From positions 1 to 64,000 of the forward strand of contig WSXU01000019.1 of assembly GCA_009773455.1 (NCBI GenBank): DNA of 64,000 nt, read 5' to 3'. The position numbers and the translations under genes are program-made. Source of the DNA: Bacteroidota bacterium (GTDB lineage Bacteria; Bacteroidota; Bacteroidia; Bacteroidales; Lentimicrobiaceae). Below are positions 55,323-63,394 of the stretch, one piece after another; position 1 is the first letter of the stretch, and each line of letters begins with the position of its first letter. Below the pieces are notes generated by a model, which was not told the DNA's origin, searched no databases, and worked only from the letters and a program-made list of their open reading frames with translations.

Positions 55323-56630
55323 ATGGCAAAATTTGAAGTAATCATGCCCAAACTGGGCGAGAGTATTATTGAAGCTACAATTACCCGCTGGATCAAAAAT
55401 CCCGGTGACAGGATTGAAGAAGATGACCCTATTGTTGAAATTGCAACCGATAAGGTTGACTCTGAAATCCCCTCCCCTGTTGAAGGAAAACTATTAAAAG
55501 TAATGTTTAATGAAGGTGATGTTGTGGCTGTCGGAAAAGTCATCGCCATCATTGAGACTGAACCTGATCAGGCAGGCTCCGGAGAATCCGCCGAAACTGT
55601 TCCTGCTGCCACGGAAGAAAAATCACCTGGATTACCTGAATCAGCAGTAATTCCGGGCCCTGCCACAATCGAAACGGTTGAAAGTAACAGTGACAGGTTT
55701 TACTCACCACTGGTTAAGAATATTGCCAAAACAGAAGGAATTACCCAGCAGGAACTGGATAAAGTAACCGGCACAGGTAAAGAAGGCCGCGTTACAAAGG
55801 ATGATCTGATGGCATATCTGAAAAACAGAAATGCCGCTACAGCCCAACCCGTGCAAACTCAGGCCTCCTCTACTGCAGCGCCTGTTTCAAAACCTGCAGC
55901 GCCCCAGGTATTCGCCTCCAATGGCGATCAGATTGTTGAGATGGACCGGATGAGAAAGCTCATTGCCGACCACATGGTCATGTCAAAACAGGTTTCTCCC
56001 CACGTTACATCCTTTATTGAAGTGGATGTTACCAATATGGTGAAATGGCGTGAGCGGGTGAAGGATGACTTCCTCAAACGCGAAAAGGAAAAGATCACTT
56101 TCACTCCGATCTTTATTGAAGCTGCAGCCCAGGCCCTCAAGGATTTGCCGGGTGTAAACGCTTCTGTTGACGGATACAAGGTGATTCTGCGAAAAAACAT
56201 CAATATCGGTATGGCAGCTGCCCTGCCAAACGGAAACCTGATTGTTCCGGTCATTAAAAATGCCGATCAGAAAAACCTGCTTGGCCTGGCCAAAGATGTA
56301 AACAGTCTGGCCAACAAAGCCAGATCGAATAAACTTGACCCGGATGATATAACTGGAGGTACATTTACCATCACAAATCTTGGTACATTCGGAAGTATTA
56401 CTGGATCTCCCATCATTAATCAGCCCCAGGTTGCCATTCTTGGCCTTGGTGTAATCAAGAAGAAACCTGTTGTGCTTGAGACACCTGAAGGGGATGTGAT
56501 TGCCATCAGGCACATGATAATTCTTTCTCTGGCTTATGACCACCGTGTGGTCGACGGTGCCCTTGGCGGAATGTACCTTCAGAGGATGCAGCAACTGCTC
56601 GAAAGTTTCGATATCAACAGAAGCATCTAA
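55323..56630 (+). CDS. 2-oxoacid dehydrogenase E2 (dihydrolipoamide acyltransferase)
   Basis: 435 residues in the classic order. An N-terminal lipoyl domain (about 1-78) carries the lipoylated Lys44 in IATDKVDSE. A flexible Ala/Pro/Glu-rich linker, a peripheral subunit-binding domain (about 120-160, YSPLVKNIAKTEGITQQELD ... GTGKEGRVTKDDL) and a second linker follow. The catalytic domain (about 200-435) holds the active-site DHRVVDG with His407. The family covers pyruvate, 2-oxoglutarate and branched-chain complexes; the EIPSPVEGKL lipoyl sequence and single lipoyl domain fit a branched-chain or pyruvate type, but the E1 and E3 genes are not adjacent, so the substrate is not assigned. It is followed by a terminator. 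Confidence 0.93.
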   Translation: MAKFEVIMPKLGESIIEATITRWIKNPGDRIEEDDPIVEIATDKVDSEIPSPVEGKLLKVMFNEGDVVAVGKVIAIIETEPDQAGSGESAETVPAATEEKSPGLPESAVIPGPATIETVESNSDRFYSPLVKNIAKTEGITQQELDKVTGTGKEGRVTKDDLMAYLKNRNAATAQPVQTQASSTAAPVSKPAAPQVFASNGDQIVEMDRMRKLIADHMVMSKQVSPHVTSFIEVDVTNMVKWRERVKDDFLKREKEKITFTPIFIEAAAQALKDLPGVNASVDGYKVILRKNINIGMAAALPNGNLIVPVIKNADQKNLLGLAKDVNSLANKARSNKLDPDDITGGTFTITNLGTFGSITGSPIINQPQVAILGLGVIKKKPVVLETPEGDVIAIRHMIILSLAYDHRVVDGALGGMYLQRMQQLLESFDINRSI

Positions 56631-56652
56631 CCCTAAAATAGTATACTTTAGC

Positions 56653-56687
56653 TGCACCATGGATCGCTGTCTGTGGTGCATTTTTTT
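56653..56687 (+). terminator. Rho-independent terminator after E2
   Basis: TGCACCA (56653-56659) pairs with TGGTGCA (56674-56680), 14-nt loop, followed by seven T. It lies 23 bp after the E2 stop and directly before the exonuclease gene. Confidence 0.75.
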
Positions 56688-56698
56688 ATCTCCTTTCT

Positions 56699-57520
56699 AT
56701 GAAACTTAACCTAACCAGGCCCCTGGCCATTTTTGACCTTGAAACAACCGGAACCAACATTGGCTCAGATCGCATTGTTGAAATCTGTATCATCAAAATT
56801 CATCCCGATGGGCATGAGGACGTAATGACCCGAAGACTCAATCCTGGCATTCCCATTCCTCCTGAAGTTACTGCAATTCATGGCATCAGCGATGATGATG
56901 TAAAGGATGAACCAGGATTTGCTGAATTGGGGCCACAGATCCTTCAGTTTCTGACCAATTGCGATATGGGCGGATATAATTCAAACAAATTCGACGTTCC
57001 CCTGCTCGTTGAGGAGTTTCTGCGGGCTGATCTTGACTTCGACCTGAAAGGGAGAAAGTTTGTTGATGTTCAGAATATTTTCCATAAGATGGAACCCCGC
57101 ACCCTAAAAGCGGCTTATAAATTCTACTGCAGTCGCGACCTCGAGAATGCCCATTCCGCTGAAGCAGACACCCGTGCAACCTATGAAGTCCTGCTCTCCC
57201 AGATTGAGAGGTATCAGGATGCTGAATACCTTAACAGCGAAGGCAAGGTTATCAAACCCATTGTGAACGACGTGAAAGCCCTGCATGAGTTTTCGTTCCA
57301 TAACCGGAACGCCGATCTTGTCGGGCATATCATCTTTAACCCTAAAAATCAGGAAGTTTTTAACTTTGGAAAACACAAGGGTAAAACAGTGGAGGAAATT
57401 TTCAGCAATGAACCCTCCTATTATGACTGGATGATGAAATCGGATTTTCCTTTGTCCACAAAAAAAGTAATCACAGCCATCAAACTCAGGGGTTTCAACA
57501 AAAGCTCGGTCAAAATCTGA
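56699..57520 (+). CDS. DnaQ-like 3'-5' exonuclease with Exo-X-type C-terminal domain
   Basis: 273 residues. The N-terminal DEDD exonuclease domain (about 1-180) has Asp13 and Glu15 in FDLETTG (ExoI motif), YNSNKFDVPLLVEEF (ExoII) and HSAEADTRATYEVL (ExoIII). The C-terminal 65 residues (VFNFGKHKGKTVEEI ... YYDWMMKSDFP) match the small domain found in exodeoxyribonuclease X-like and DUF3820-type proteins, proposed to bind nucleic acid. A proofreading polymerase subunit is less likely because the C-terminal domain differs. Role probably DNA repair or RNA trimming. Followed by the FAH gene after a repeat tract. Confidence 0.9.
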   Translation: MKLNLTRPLAIFDLETTGTNIGSDRIVEICIIKIHPDGHEDVMTRRLNPGIPIPPEVTAIHGISDDDVKDEPGFAELGPQILQFLTNCDMGGYNSNKFDVPLLVEEFLRADLDFDLKGRKFVDVQNIFHKMEPRTLKAAYKFYCSRDLENAHSAEADTRATYEVLLSQIERYQDAEYLNSEGKVIKPIVNDVKALHEFSFHNRNADLVGHIIFNPKNQEVFNFGKHKGKTVEEIFSNEPSYYDWMMKSDFPLSTKKVITAIKLRGFNKSSVKI

Positions 57521-57708
57521 TCCGGTTTTAATAACCTCTTTCAACAAGTGAGCGGCACCTAACACTTCTCACAGTCAACAGGCAAAACTGAAGAAACTGA
57601 TTGCATGAGCCCAACTTCAGTTAAAACTGAATCCGATAACTTAAACCAGGCATAGTTCTGCTCATTGTAAAAACATTTTTTACTTTTTACCTGTCTGCCG
57701 ACAGGCAG

Positions 57709-57778
57709 ACTTCAGACTTCAGACTTCAGACTTCAGACTTTTTACTTTTTACTTTTTACTTTTTACTTTTTACTTTTT
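57709..57778. repeat. Heptanucleotide repeat tract before the FAH gene
   Basis: Four copies of ACTTCAG (57709-57736) are followed in the same 7-bp register by six copies of ACTTTTT (57737-57778). Immediately upstream, a short hairpin GTCTGCC / GGCAGAC lies at 57692-57709. The tract ends 25 bp before the FAH start. Such tracts may vary in length between cells by slippage. Confidence 0.85.
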
Positions 57779-57803
57779 CTTTCACTCCACACCACCGCAT
57801 CCC

Positions 57804-58415
57804 ATGAAAATGATCTGCATTGGCCGCAATTACAGTGAGCACGCGCGTGAACTTAACAACCCTGTGCCTTCAGAACCGGTCTTTTTTATGAAACCCGAGT
57901 CGGCTCAGCTTCGTAACAATCAGCCATTTATCTATCCTGAATTTTCAAAGGATATCCATTATGAAGCGGAACTGGTACTTCATGTATGCAAGGTAGGGCG
58001 CAATATTCAGGAGAAATTTGCCGGCACCTATTACGATGGTATAGGTGTAGGGCTTGATTTTACTGCACGCGACCTGCAGCAAAAAGCCAAAGAAAAAGGA
58101 CTGCCATGGGAAATGGCCAAGGCATTTGACTTCTCCGCCCCCGTAAGTAAATTTATCCCCTTATCCACGTTTGCTGACCTGGCAAATATCAGGTTCGGGC
58201 TTTTCAAAAATGGTGAACTGGTCCAGCAGGGAAATTCATCTGAAATGATCTTTTCGTTTGATAAAATCATTTCCTATGTCTCCCGGTTTGTGACCCTGAA
58301 ACAGGGTGACTATATATTCACAGGAACACCGGCTGGTGTCGGGCCAGTACAGATCGGCGACCGGCTCGAAGCCTTTATCGAAGATCAGAAACTGTTGCTT
58401 TGTAACATCCGTTAA
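57804..58415 (+). CDS. Fumarylacetoacetate hydrolase (FAH) family protein
   Basis: 203 residues, the short single-domain form of the family. The start MKMICIGRNYSEHARELNNP is canonical for the group. The metal-binding and catalytic acidic residues lie in YEAELVLHVCKVGRNI, and other typical features are GVGLDFTARDLQQKAKEKGLPWE and GDYIFTGTPAGVGPVQIGD. The group includes acylpyruvases and oxaloacetate decarboxylases (FAHD1-like), which fits best by length. Substrate is inferred from the family only. It is followed by a bidirectional terminator. Confidence 0.9.
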   Translation: MKMICIGRNYSEHARELNNPVPSEPVFFMKPESAQLRNNQPFIYPEFSKDIHYEAELVLHVCKVGRNIQEKFAGTYYDGIGVGLDFTARDLQQKAKEKGLPWEMAKAFDFSAPVSKFIPLSTFADLANIRFGLFKNGELVQQGNSSEMIFSFDKIISYVSRFVTLKQGDYIFTGTPAGVGPVQIGDRLEAFIEDQKLLLCNIR

Positions 58416-58432
58416 ACCAGAAATATCTGTAA

Positions 58433-58460
58433 AAAAAACAGCCCCTAAAGGCTGTTTTTT
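58433..58460. terminator. Bidirectional terminator after the FAH gene
   Basis: AAAAAACAGCC (58433-58443) and GGCTGTTTTTT (58450-58460), a perfect 11-bp stem with a 6-nt loop. The A-run and T-run make it work in both directions, ending the FAH transcript and possibly that of the minus-strand oligopeptidase. Confidence 0.85.
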
Positions 58461-58757
58461 AAGCTTAAAGAAATTCTGAGTTCCGTGTAATATTAATTTC
58501 AGCGTTCTACAGCATACTTAGAAGAAAAAGTATTCTGTTCTAAACGGATCGTTGTCTTAATAATACACTTTTTAGTCAAAATGGTATATTCCTGCTTACG
58601 ATCCGTCATTCTGCCATTTCTCCACCCGGGAAAGATATTCAGTTCATTTACTTTTTACCCGCCTGAAAAGTGGCGGGCAGGCTTTTTACTTTGAGCCCGC
58701 CAAAGGATGGTAAACTTTTTACTTTGAGCTTTAAACTTTTTACTTTAAACTTCACCA
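58461..58757. repeat. Low-complexity ACTTTTT-type tract between convergent genes
   Basis: After the terminator the region is gene-free. From about 58645 to 58752 it contains interrupted ACTTTTT and ACTTTGA units, interspersed with a CCCGCC / GGCGGG hairpin (58658-58663 with 58672-58677) and another CCCGCC near 58696. It is related in sequence to the heptad tract at 57737-57778. Confidence 0.65.
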
Positions 58758-60644
58758 CTATATCTTCCCCGTTGCCTTCAATTCTGCTTCAAGCTGGTCA
58801 ACAAGCTGGCCGAGCCTGCGAACCACAGCCATTGTTGGCTCAGGGCTGGTCATATCCACTCCGGCCTTCTTAAGCTGCTCCACCGGGTAATCATTGCCTC
58901 CCGATTTCAGAAGGGTAAGGTAACGGTCAAGGGCAGCCTTCCGTTCCTTTTCATCACCGGTGGTGATCATTTTGTGAATCTGAGCGGCTGCTGCGTAACT
59001 TGTTGCATACTGATAAACATAGTATGGTCTGTCGTAGAAATGCATAACCTGAGCCCATACATTACCCCTGAGGTCATTGGGCGCCAGCACATCACCATAG
59101 TAGGCATCGTTTAACTCCGTCATGATGGCATTGAGTGCCGTGGCATTCACCGGCTGTCCCTGTTCAACCAACCGGTGCACCTGCAACTCAAAATCTGCAA
59201 ACTGACTCTGGCGGTAAAATGAACCTGTAAGATTGACTATGGCCTGATTTAAGAGTGCGATGCGCTCATTATGATCATTGGTATTTTTCAACAGGTAATC
59301 AAGCAACAGTTCCTCATTGAAATTTGATGCCACTTCAGCAACAAAAGTGCTGTACCCGTATGTATTATAGGGTTGGTTCGATGAAGAAAAAACAGAGTGC
59401 ATCGAATGCCCCAGTTCATGGGCGAATGTTGAAACATAGTCAAGTGTCTGATCGTAATTTAACAGTATGTAGGGATGCACTCCGTAAACACTCATCGAAT
59501 AAGCGCCGGTTTCCTTACCGGAACCTTCATAGGCATCTATCCAGCCTCCCTTCAGGGCTTTTTCCAATTCTGTATTGTACTCTTTACCAAGAGGTTTCAG
59601 GGCTTCCCTGATCAGGGTAACTGCCTCGTCAAAGGTGTAAGTCCTGGAATATTCACCCAATGAAATATAGGTATCCCATGAATTATAATCGGAGAGTCCA
59701 AGAACCTGTTTGCGGAGCCTGATATAGCGCCTGAACGGTTCAGCATTTGTTTTTGCAGTATTGATCAGGTTTTCATAAACTGATACAGGTATATTATTGG
59801 CATTAAGAGAAGCCATCAGGGTTCCTTCAAATTTGTAGGCCTGGGCATAGGCCCAATCCGACTGGCATACACCGTTAAGAATGGCTGCCATGGTGTTCTC
59901 CCTTGCCTTGAAATTGCTGTTGAAGGCATAATATGCTTTCTTCCTTTCAGCCCTGTCGGTGCTGAAGGTCAAGATGTTGGTCATCATAGGGTAAGTCAGG
60001 GTTACTTTCTCCCCGTCCGACCTGGTAAATTCAGGATAAACATTGTCTGAAACCGCTACTTCCGTATATATTGAGGATGGCATTCCCGAGAATCTGGAAA
60101 AATAAGACATGAGTTGTTCCTGTTCTGCCGGAAGCACATGTTCCTGTAATCGATACATATTTTCAATGCTGAACCGGTATGGTTCAAACGATTTGTCAGA
60201 ATTAACCCATGCCATGGTTTTTTCTTCAGGTATCTGAACCAGTTCTGCAGTTGTCCATGAAAGCAACTGTCCGGCTTTGGCAAAAGAAGCCTGTATGAGC
60301 TGAAATCCGTTGCTGATTTCCGGATCGCGCGAATCGAGGGAACGCATAAGATACGGATAGCAATACAACGTGGTTCCAATCTTACCCATTTCGTCCGTCA
60401 TCCGGTAGTAGCGCAGCAGATTTTGCGGAGAAAGACCGAGCGAGCCTTTCATGGCTGAAAGTTCCTCCACAATACTTTCTACTTTGATAAGATCTTTTTT
60501 CCAGGCATTCCAGTCCTGGTAAATGTCCTTTAACTGCCATTTAAGGTTTTCAGGTGCATTTTCGCGGGTTACAACCGGCTCGGAAGCTTTCAGTGTAAAA
60601 CCGATCATCAGACCGGCAATGAGAAGTAATGTTTTGTGGTTCAT
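58758..60644 (-). CDS. pepF: M3-family oligoendopeptidase F
   Basis: About 628 residues from ATG 60644 (MNHKTLLLIAGLMIGFTLKAS, a signal peptide); an in-frame ATG at 60656 adds four residues. The protein matches PepF-type oligopeptidases along its length: ENLKWQLKDIYQDWNAWKKD, YFSRFSGMPSSIYT and STFAHELGHSMHSVFSS. The HELGH zinc motif (HExGH) has the two His and the catalytic Glu at about residues 409-413. A third ligand Glu follows in STFVAEVASNFNEELL. The predicted signal peptide puts it in the periplasm, unlike most cytoplasmic PepF enzymes, so degradation of imported or secreted peptides is likely. Confidence 0.92.
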   Translation of the reverse strand: MNHKTLLLIAGLMIGFTLKASEPVVTRENAPENLKWQLKDIYQDWNAWKKDLIKVESIVEELSAMKGSLGLSPQNLLRYYRMTDEMGKIGTTLYCYPYLMRSLDSRDPEISNGFQLIQASFAKAGQLLSWTTAELVQIPEEKTMAWVNSDKSFEPYRFSIENMYRLQEHVLPAEQEQLMSYFSRFSGMPSSIYTEVAVSDNVYPEFTRSDGEKVTLTYPMMTNILTFSTDRAERKKAYYAFNSNFKARENTMAAILNGVCQSDWAYAQAYKFEGTLMASLNANNIPVSVYENLINTAKTNAEPFRRYIRLRKQVLGLSDYNSWDTYISLGEYSRTYTFDEAVTLIREALKPLGKEYNTELEKALKGGWIDAYEGSGKETGAYSMSVYGVHPYILLNYDQTLDYVSTFAHELGHSMHSVFSSSNQPYNTYGYSTFVAEVASNFNEELLLDYLLKNTNDHNERIALLNQAIVNLTGSFYRQSQFADFELQVHRLVEQGQPVNATALNAIMTELNDAYYGDVLAPNDLRGNVWAQVMHFYDRPYYVYQYATSYAAAAQIHKMITTGDEKERKAALDRYLTLLKSGGNDYPVEQLKKAGVDMTSPEPTMAVVRRLGQLVDQLEAELKATGKI

Positions 60645-60844
60645 AACAAATATCATTTTGTTTTAAATGAACCACGCTGTTCAATTATCACGCCACCGAT
60701 ATATATAACTGTCTCAAAGCCGTTTACGTACTGGTAAATGACTTAAACCACCATCAAAGGCCAATAAATTGTCCGGTTATGAACATTTAATTCGCAGAAC
60801 TGAACAAATAAGATCCGGAGAAAATCAGAAAAAAAGAGGTAGGA

Positions 60845-61141
60845 TTATAAAAATGCAATGTCACTGATCACTTCACTTCCGGCAGCTTTGTTCAGCAATT
60901 TAACCAGCTTCGTACGGGCATAGCCCAATTCCTGTCTGAGTGCCGGAGAATTGAGTTTCACATACAATATCTTATTTTTAATATAAAGATGCGTTGTCTC
61001 CCGTGCGATCATCTTGCCAACTACCTGATCCCATAAACCAATCACCCTCGTTTCATTCACCTTATCCTCAATATGATAGGCTGAAAGCAATTCCTCAATT
61101 ACTTCCCTGATCGACTGGTTGTTAGAAATCCGTTTAACCAT
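60845..61141 (-). CDS. DUF721 (DciA-like) protein
   Basis: 98 residues: short protein containing the DUF721 region, with IREVIEELLSAYHIEDKVNETRVIGLWDQVVGKMIARETTHLYI (read in parts) and ALRQELGYARTKLVKLLN. The family includes DciA, which helps load the DnaB helicase at replication forks. It is located immediately downstream of recF (36 bp), a conserved arrangement in Bacteroidota, supporting a role in replication or repair. The fold beyond the central domain is short, so exact function is inferred. Confidence 0.8.
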   Translation of the reverse strand: MVKRISNNQSIREVIEELLSAYHIEDKVNETRVIGLWDQVVGKMIARETTHLYIKNKILYVKLNSPALRQELGYARTKLVKLLNKAAGSEVISDIAFL

Positions 61142-61177
61142 TGATTCTGAAATTATAACCAGAGGTTTTTATGTAAT

Positions 61178-62305
61178 TTAACCTTTGGTTTCGTTTTTTT
61201 CAATGAGCGACACCTTACCTGACTGTACATCAAAAATGCGGTGGTCAGCGCGGGTAGTTGCAAAAATATGATTAATCCTTTCGGGCTGGGTATCGGTGAT
61301 AAAAACCTGGCCGAAACTGTTTTCACCAACGAGGTTGATGATCCTGTCGACACGGTTACTGTCCAGTTTATCAAAGATATCGTCAAACAACAAGACCGGC
61401 TTGTATCCTTTAATGGTCCGGGTGTACTCAAACTGTGCAAGTTTGATGGCAACCACAAATGACTTTTGCTGCCCCTGGGAACCAAATTTTTTAACAGCGT
61501 ACCCGTCGATCAGGAATTCAAGATCATCCTTATGGACTCCCGTAGTGGTGAATCTGGATGATAAATCACGCTGAAGATTGATTTTCAATGACTTTCCGAA
61601 GTCAATTTCCATAAGGTCAGAATGGTAAAGAATATCCACTTTTTCTTTTCCCTGACTGATAAATTCGAAGTACTTCCCGAATACAGGAAGAAAACCATCA
61701 AGAAAAGCCTTCCTCCGTTCATAAATCCGTTCGGCGGGTCCCTTCATCTGTTCATCCCATATCTCCAGCGAAGCCTCATCAAAGTATCTCTTCTCGCCGA
61801 ATAGTTTCAGCAAGGCATTACGCTGGGCAAGTCCCTTATTATAAACAATCAGGTCATCAAGGTATTGCCGGTCAAACTGCGAGATAACCGAATCAATGTA
61901 CTTTCTTCTGAGATCGCTGCCCTCGTTGATCAGGTCACGGTCATAAGGAGAAACCATCACCAGCGGAAATTCTCCGATGTGATCCGCCATGCGGTCATAT
62001 TCCTTGGTATTTATCCTGAACTGCTTTTTAAAGTTACGTTTCTGTATGCAGCTAACATCGTCGGGTCCACTGCCGTTTCTTACAAACTGTCCGTGTATGG
62101 CAAAGAAATCAGCTTCGTGCCGTATATTCTGACTATCGATCAGGTTAAAGTAGCTCTTGGTAAAAGAGAGGTAATGGATTGCATCAAGCAGGTTGGTTTT
62201 CCCTGCACCGTTACTGCCGGTGAAACAATTGATTTTCTCCGAAAACTCCAGCGAGGCATCTTCGTAATTCTTGAAGTTGTATAGGGTCAGTTTTTTCAGG
62301 AACAT
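61178..62305 (-). CDS. recF: DNA replication and repair protein RecF
   Basis: 375 residues. The N-terminal ATPase has LTLYNFKNYEDASLEFSEKI and the Walker A GSNGAGKTNLLDAI. The C-terminal part has QGQQKSFVVAIKLAQ (signature-like) and the Walker B VLLFDDIFDKLDSNRV. These are the standard RecF features. RecF loads RecA at DNA gaps with RecO and RecR. It lies between ispH (upstream, 2 bp from its stop) and the DUF721 gene (downstream), so these three are likely one transcript. Confidence 0.96.
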   Translation of the reverse strand: MFLKKLTLYNFKNYEDASLEFSEKINCFTGSNGAGKTNLLDAIHYLSFTKSYFNLIDSQNIRHEADFFAIHGQFVRNGSGPDDVSCIQKRNFKKQFRINTKEYDRMADHIGEFPLVMVSPYDRDLINEGSDLRRKYIDSVISQFDRQYLDDLIVYNKGLAQRNALLKLFGEKRYFDEASLEIWDEQMKGPAERIYERRKAFLDGFLPVFGKYFEFISQGKEKVDILYHSDLMEIDFGKSLKINLQRDLSSRFTTTGVHKDDLEFLIDGYAVKKFGSQGQQKSFVVAIKLAQFEYTRTIKGYKPVLLFDDIFDKLDSNRVDRIINLVGENSFGQVFITDTQPERINHIFATTRADHRIFDVQSGKVSLIEKNETKG

Positions 62306-62306
62306 A

Positions 62307-63206
62307 TCAATCGTTTTTTATCATCCGGGTGATCTCACCGGCAACCTGATGCATGAGCCAGACCGGAGTTGAAGTAGCCCCTGAAACACCGATGGACAAT
62401 GCATTCACAAACCATTCAGGTTTAACCTGACCGGTATCTGTAACAACATAGGTTCTGGAATTCTTAGCCTTGCTGATTCCGGAAAGGTATTTCCCGTTTG
62501 AACTCCCGCTTCCGCTGACAAAGACAATCACATCATGCGACAAGGCAAACTGCTCAATGCCGGGTCCCCTGCGGCTCATCTGACTGCAGACCGTCTGGTT
62601 GATGATCACATCGCTTTTTTCACCCGATGCCTTTGCTGCTCCTGCCAGTATTGCTTCGCAGAATTTATTGTAGGCACCAAGGTCAGAAGTGGTTTGTGAA
62701 AATACCCTCAGGGGTCTCGTCAGATCAATCCTGTCAAGTTCTTCCACTGCCCGGATAACGATTGCGTTACCAGATGAATTCCCCAGTAATCCCTGGACTT
62801 CAGGGTGACCGGGCTTTCCGAAAATGATAACCGAACCACGGGCTTCCATCATTTCGGCAGATGCCTTTTTTACTCTTTGCTGAAGCCTGATAACAACCGG
62901 ACAGGTTGCATCAACAACAGTTGTGCCTTCAGCCTGTAACCTCTCAAAGGTAGATGGCGGCTCACCGTGCGCCCTGATGATGATCCGGCCTTTAATATCC
63001 CCTGTATTATCTTTCTCCCTGTTCAGAATTTTCATTCCCAGGTTATTCAAACGCTCCAATTCTGCTTCATTGTGAACGATTTCGCCCAGGCAAAATACAT
63101 CATCCGGCTGTGAAAGCAACTGCTCTGTTGCTTCAATTGCCCGCTTCACCCCCGAACAGAATCCTGCAGAGGGATCTATCTCAACCTTTGGCAGCAAATG
63201 ATCCAT
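62307..63206 (-). CDS. ispH: 4-hydroxy-3-methylbut-2-enyl diphosphate reductase IspH
   Basis: I choose ATG 63206 (MDHLLPKVEIDPSAGFCSGV), as the earlier start at 63227 adds seven residues not typical of the family. The product is 299 residues. The three Cys that bind the [4Fe-4S] cluster are in GFCSGVKRAI, VDATCPVVIRL and INQTVCSQMSRRG. IspH makes isopentenyl and dimethylallyl diphosphate in the MEP isoprenoid pathway. Its stop is 1 bp from the recF start, so they are co-transcribed. A TACTTTTG element lies almost at the start codon, so the transcript may be leaderless. Confidence 0.95.
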   Translation of the reverse strand: MDHLLPKVEIDPSAGFCSGVKRAIEATEQLLSQPDDVFCLGEIVHNEAELERLNNLGMKILNREKDNTGDIKGRIIIRAHGEPPSTFERLQAEGTTVVDATCPVVIRLQQRVKKASAEMMEARGSVIIFGKPGHPEVQGLLGNSSGNAIVIRAVEELDRIDLTRPLRVFSQTTSDLGAYNKFCEAILAGAAKASGEKSDVIINQTVCSQMSRRGPGIEQFALSHDVIVFVSGSGSSNGKYLSGISKAKNSRTYVVTDTGQVKPEWFVNALSIGVSGATSTPVWLMHQVAGEITRMIKND

Positions 63207-63210
63207 AATG

Positions 63211-63218
63211 CAAAAGTA
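63211..63218 (-). promoter_or_regulatory. Predicted -7 element of ispH
   Basis: TACTTTTG on the minus strand (complement of 63211-63218), an exact TAnnTTTG, only 4 nt from the ATG at 63206. Transcription would begin at or very near the start codon. Confidence 0.35.
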
Positions 63219-63394
63219 ATCAAACAAAAGGATTGCGCTTTGACAATCGCATCAGAATCAGGAAGGAATTTGTGTTTAACAGCTCAATTGCGCATGGTGC
63301 TGTGTCCGGCACTCCGGTTCGCAATGAAAAATTCCCAGAAAATGAATATGCGTCAGGAAAGGGAATTCAGAAAATACTTTGCGATGAATGACAG

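Noticed and set aside
55983-56681. 232-residue minus-strand frame over the E2 gene
   Set aside because: E2 catalytic motifs are on the plus strand, and the frame even crosses the terminator.
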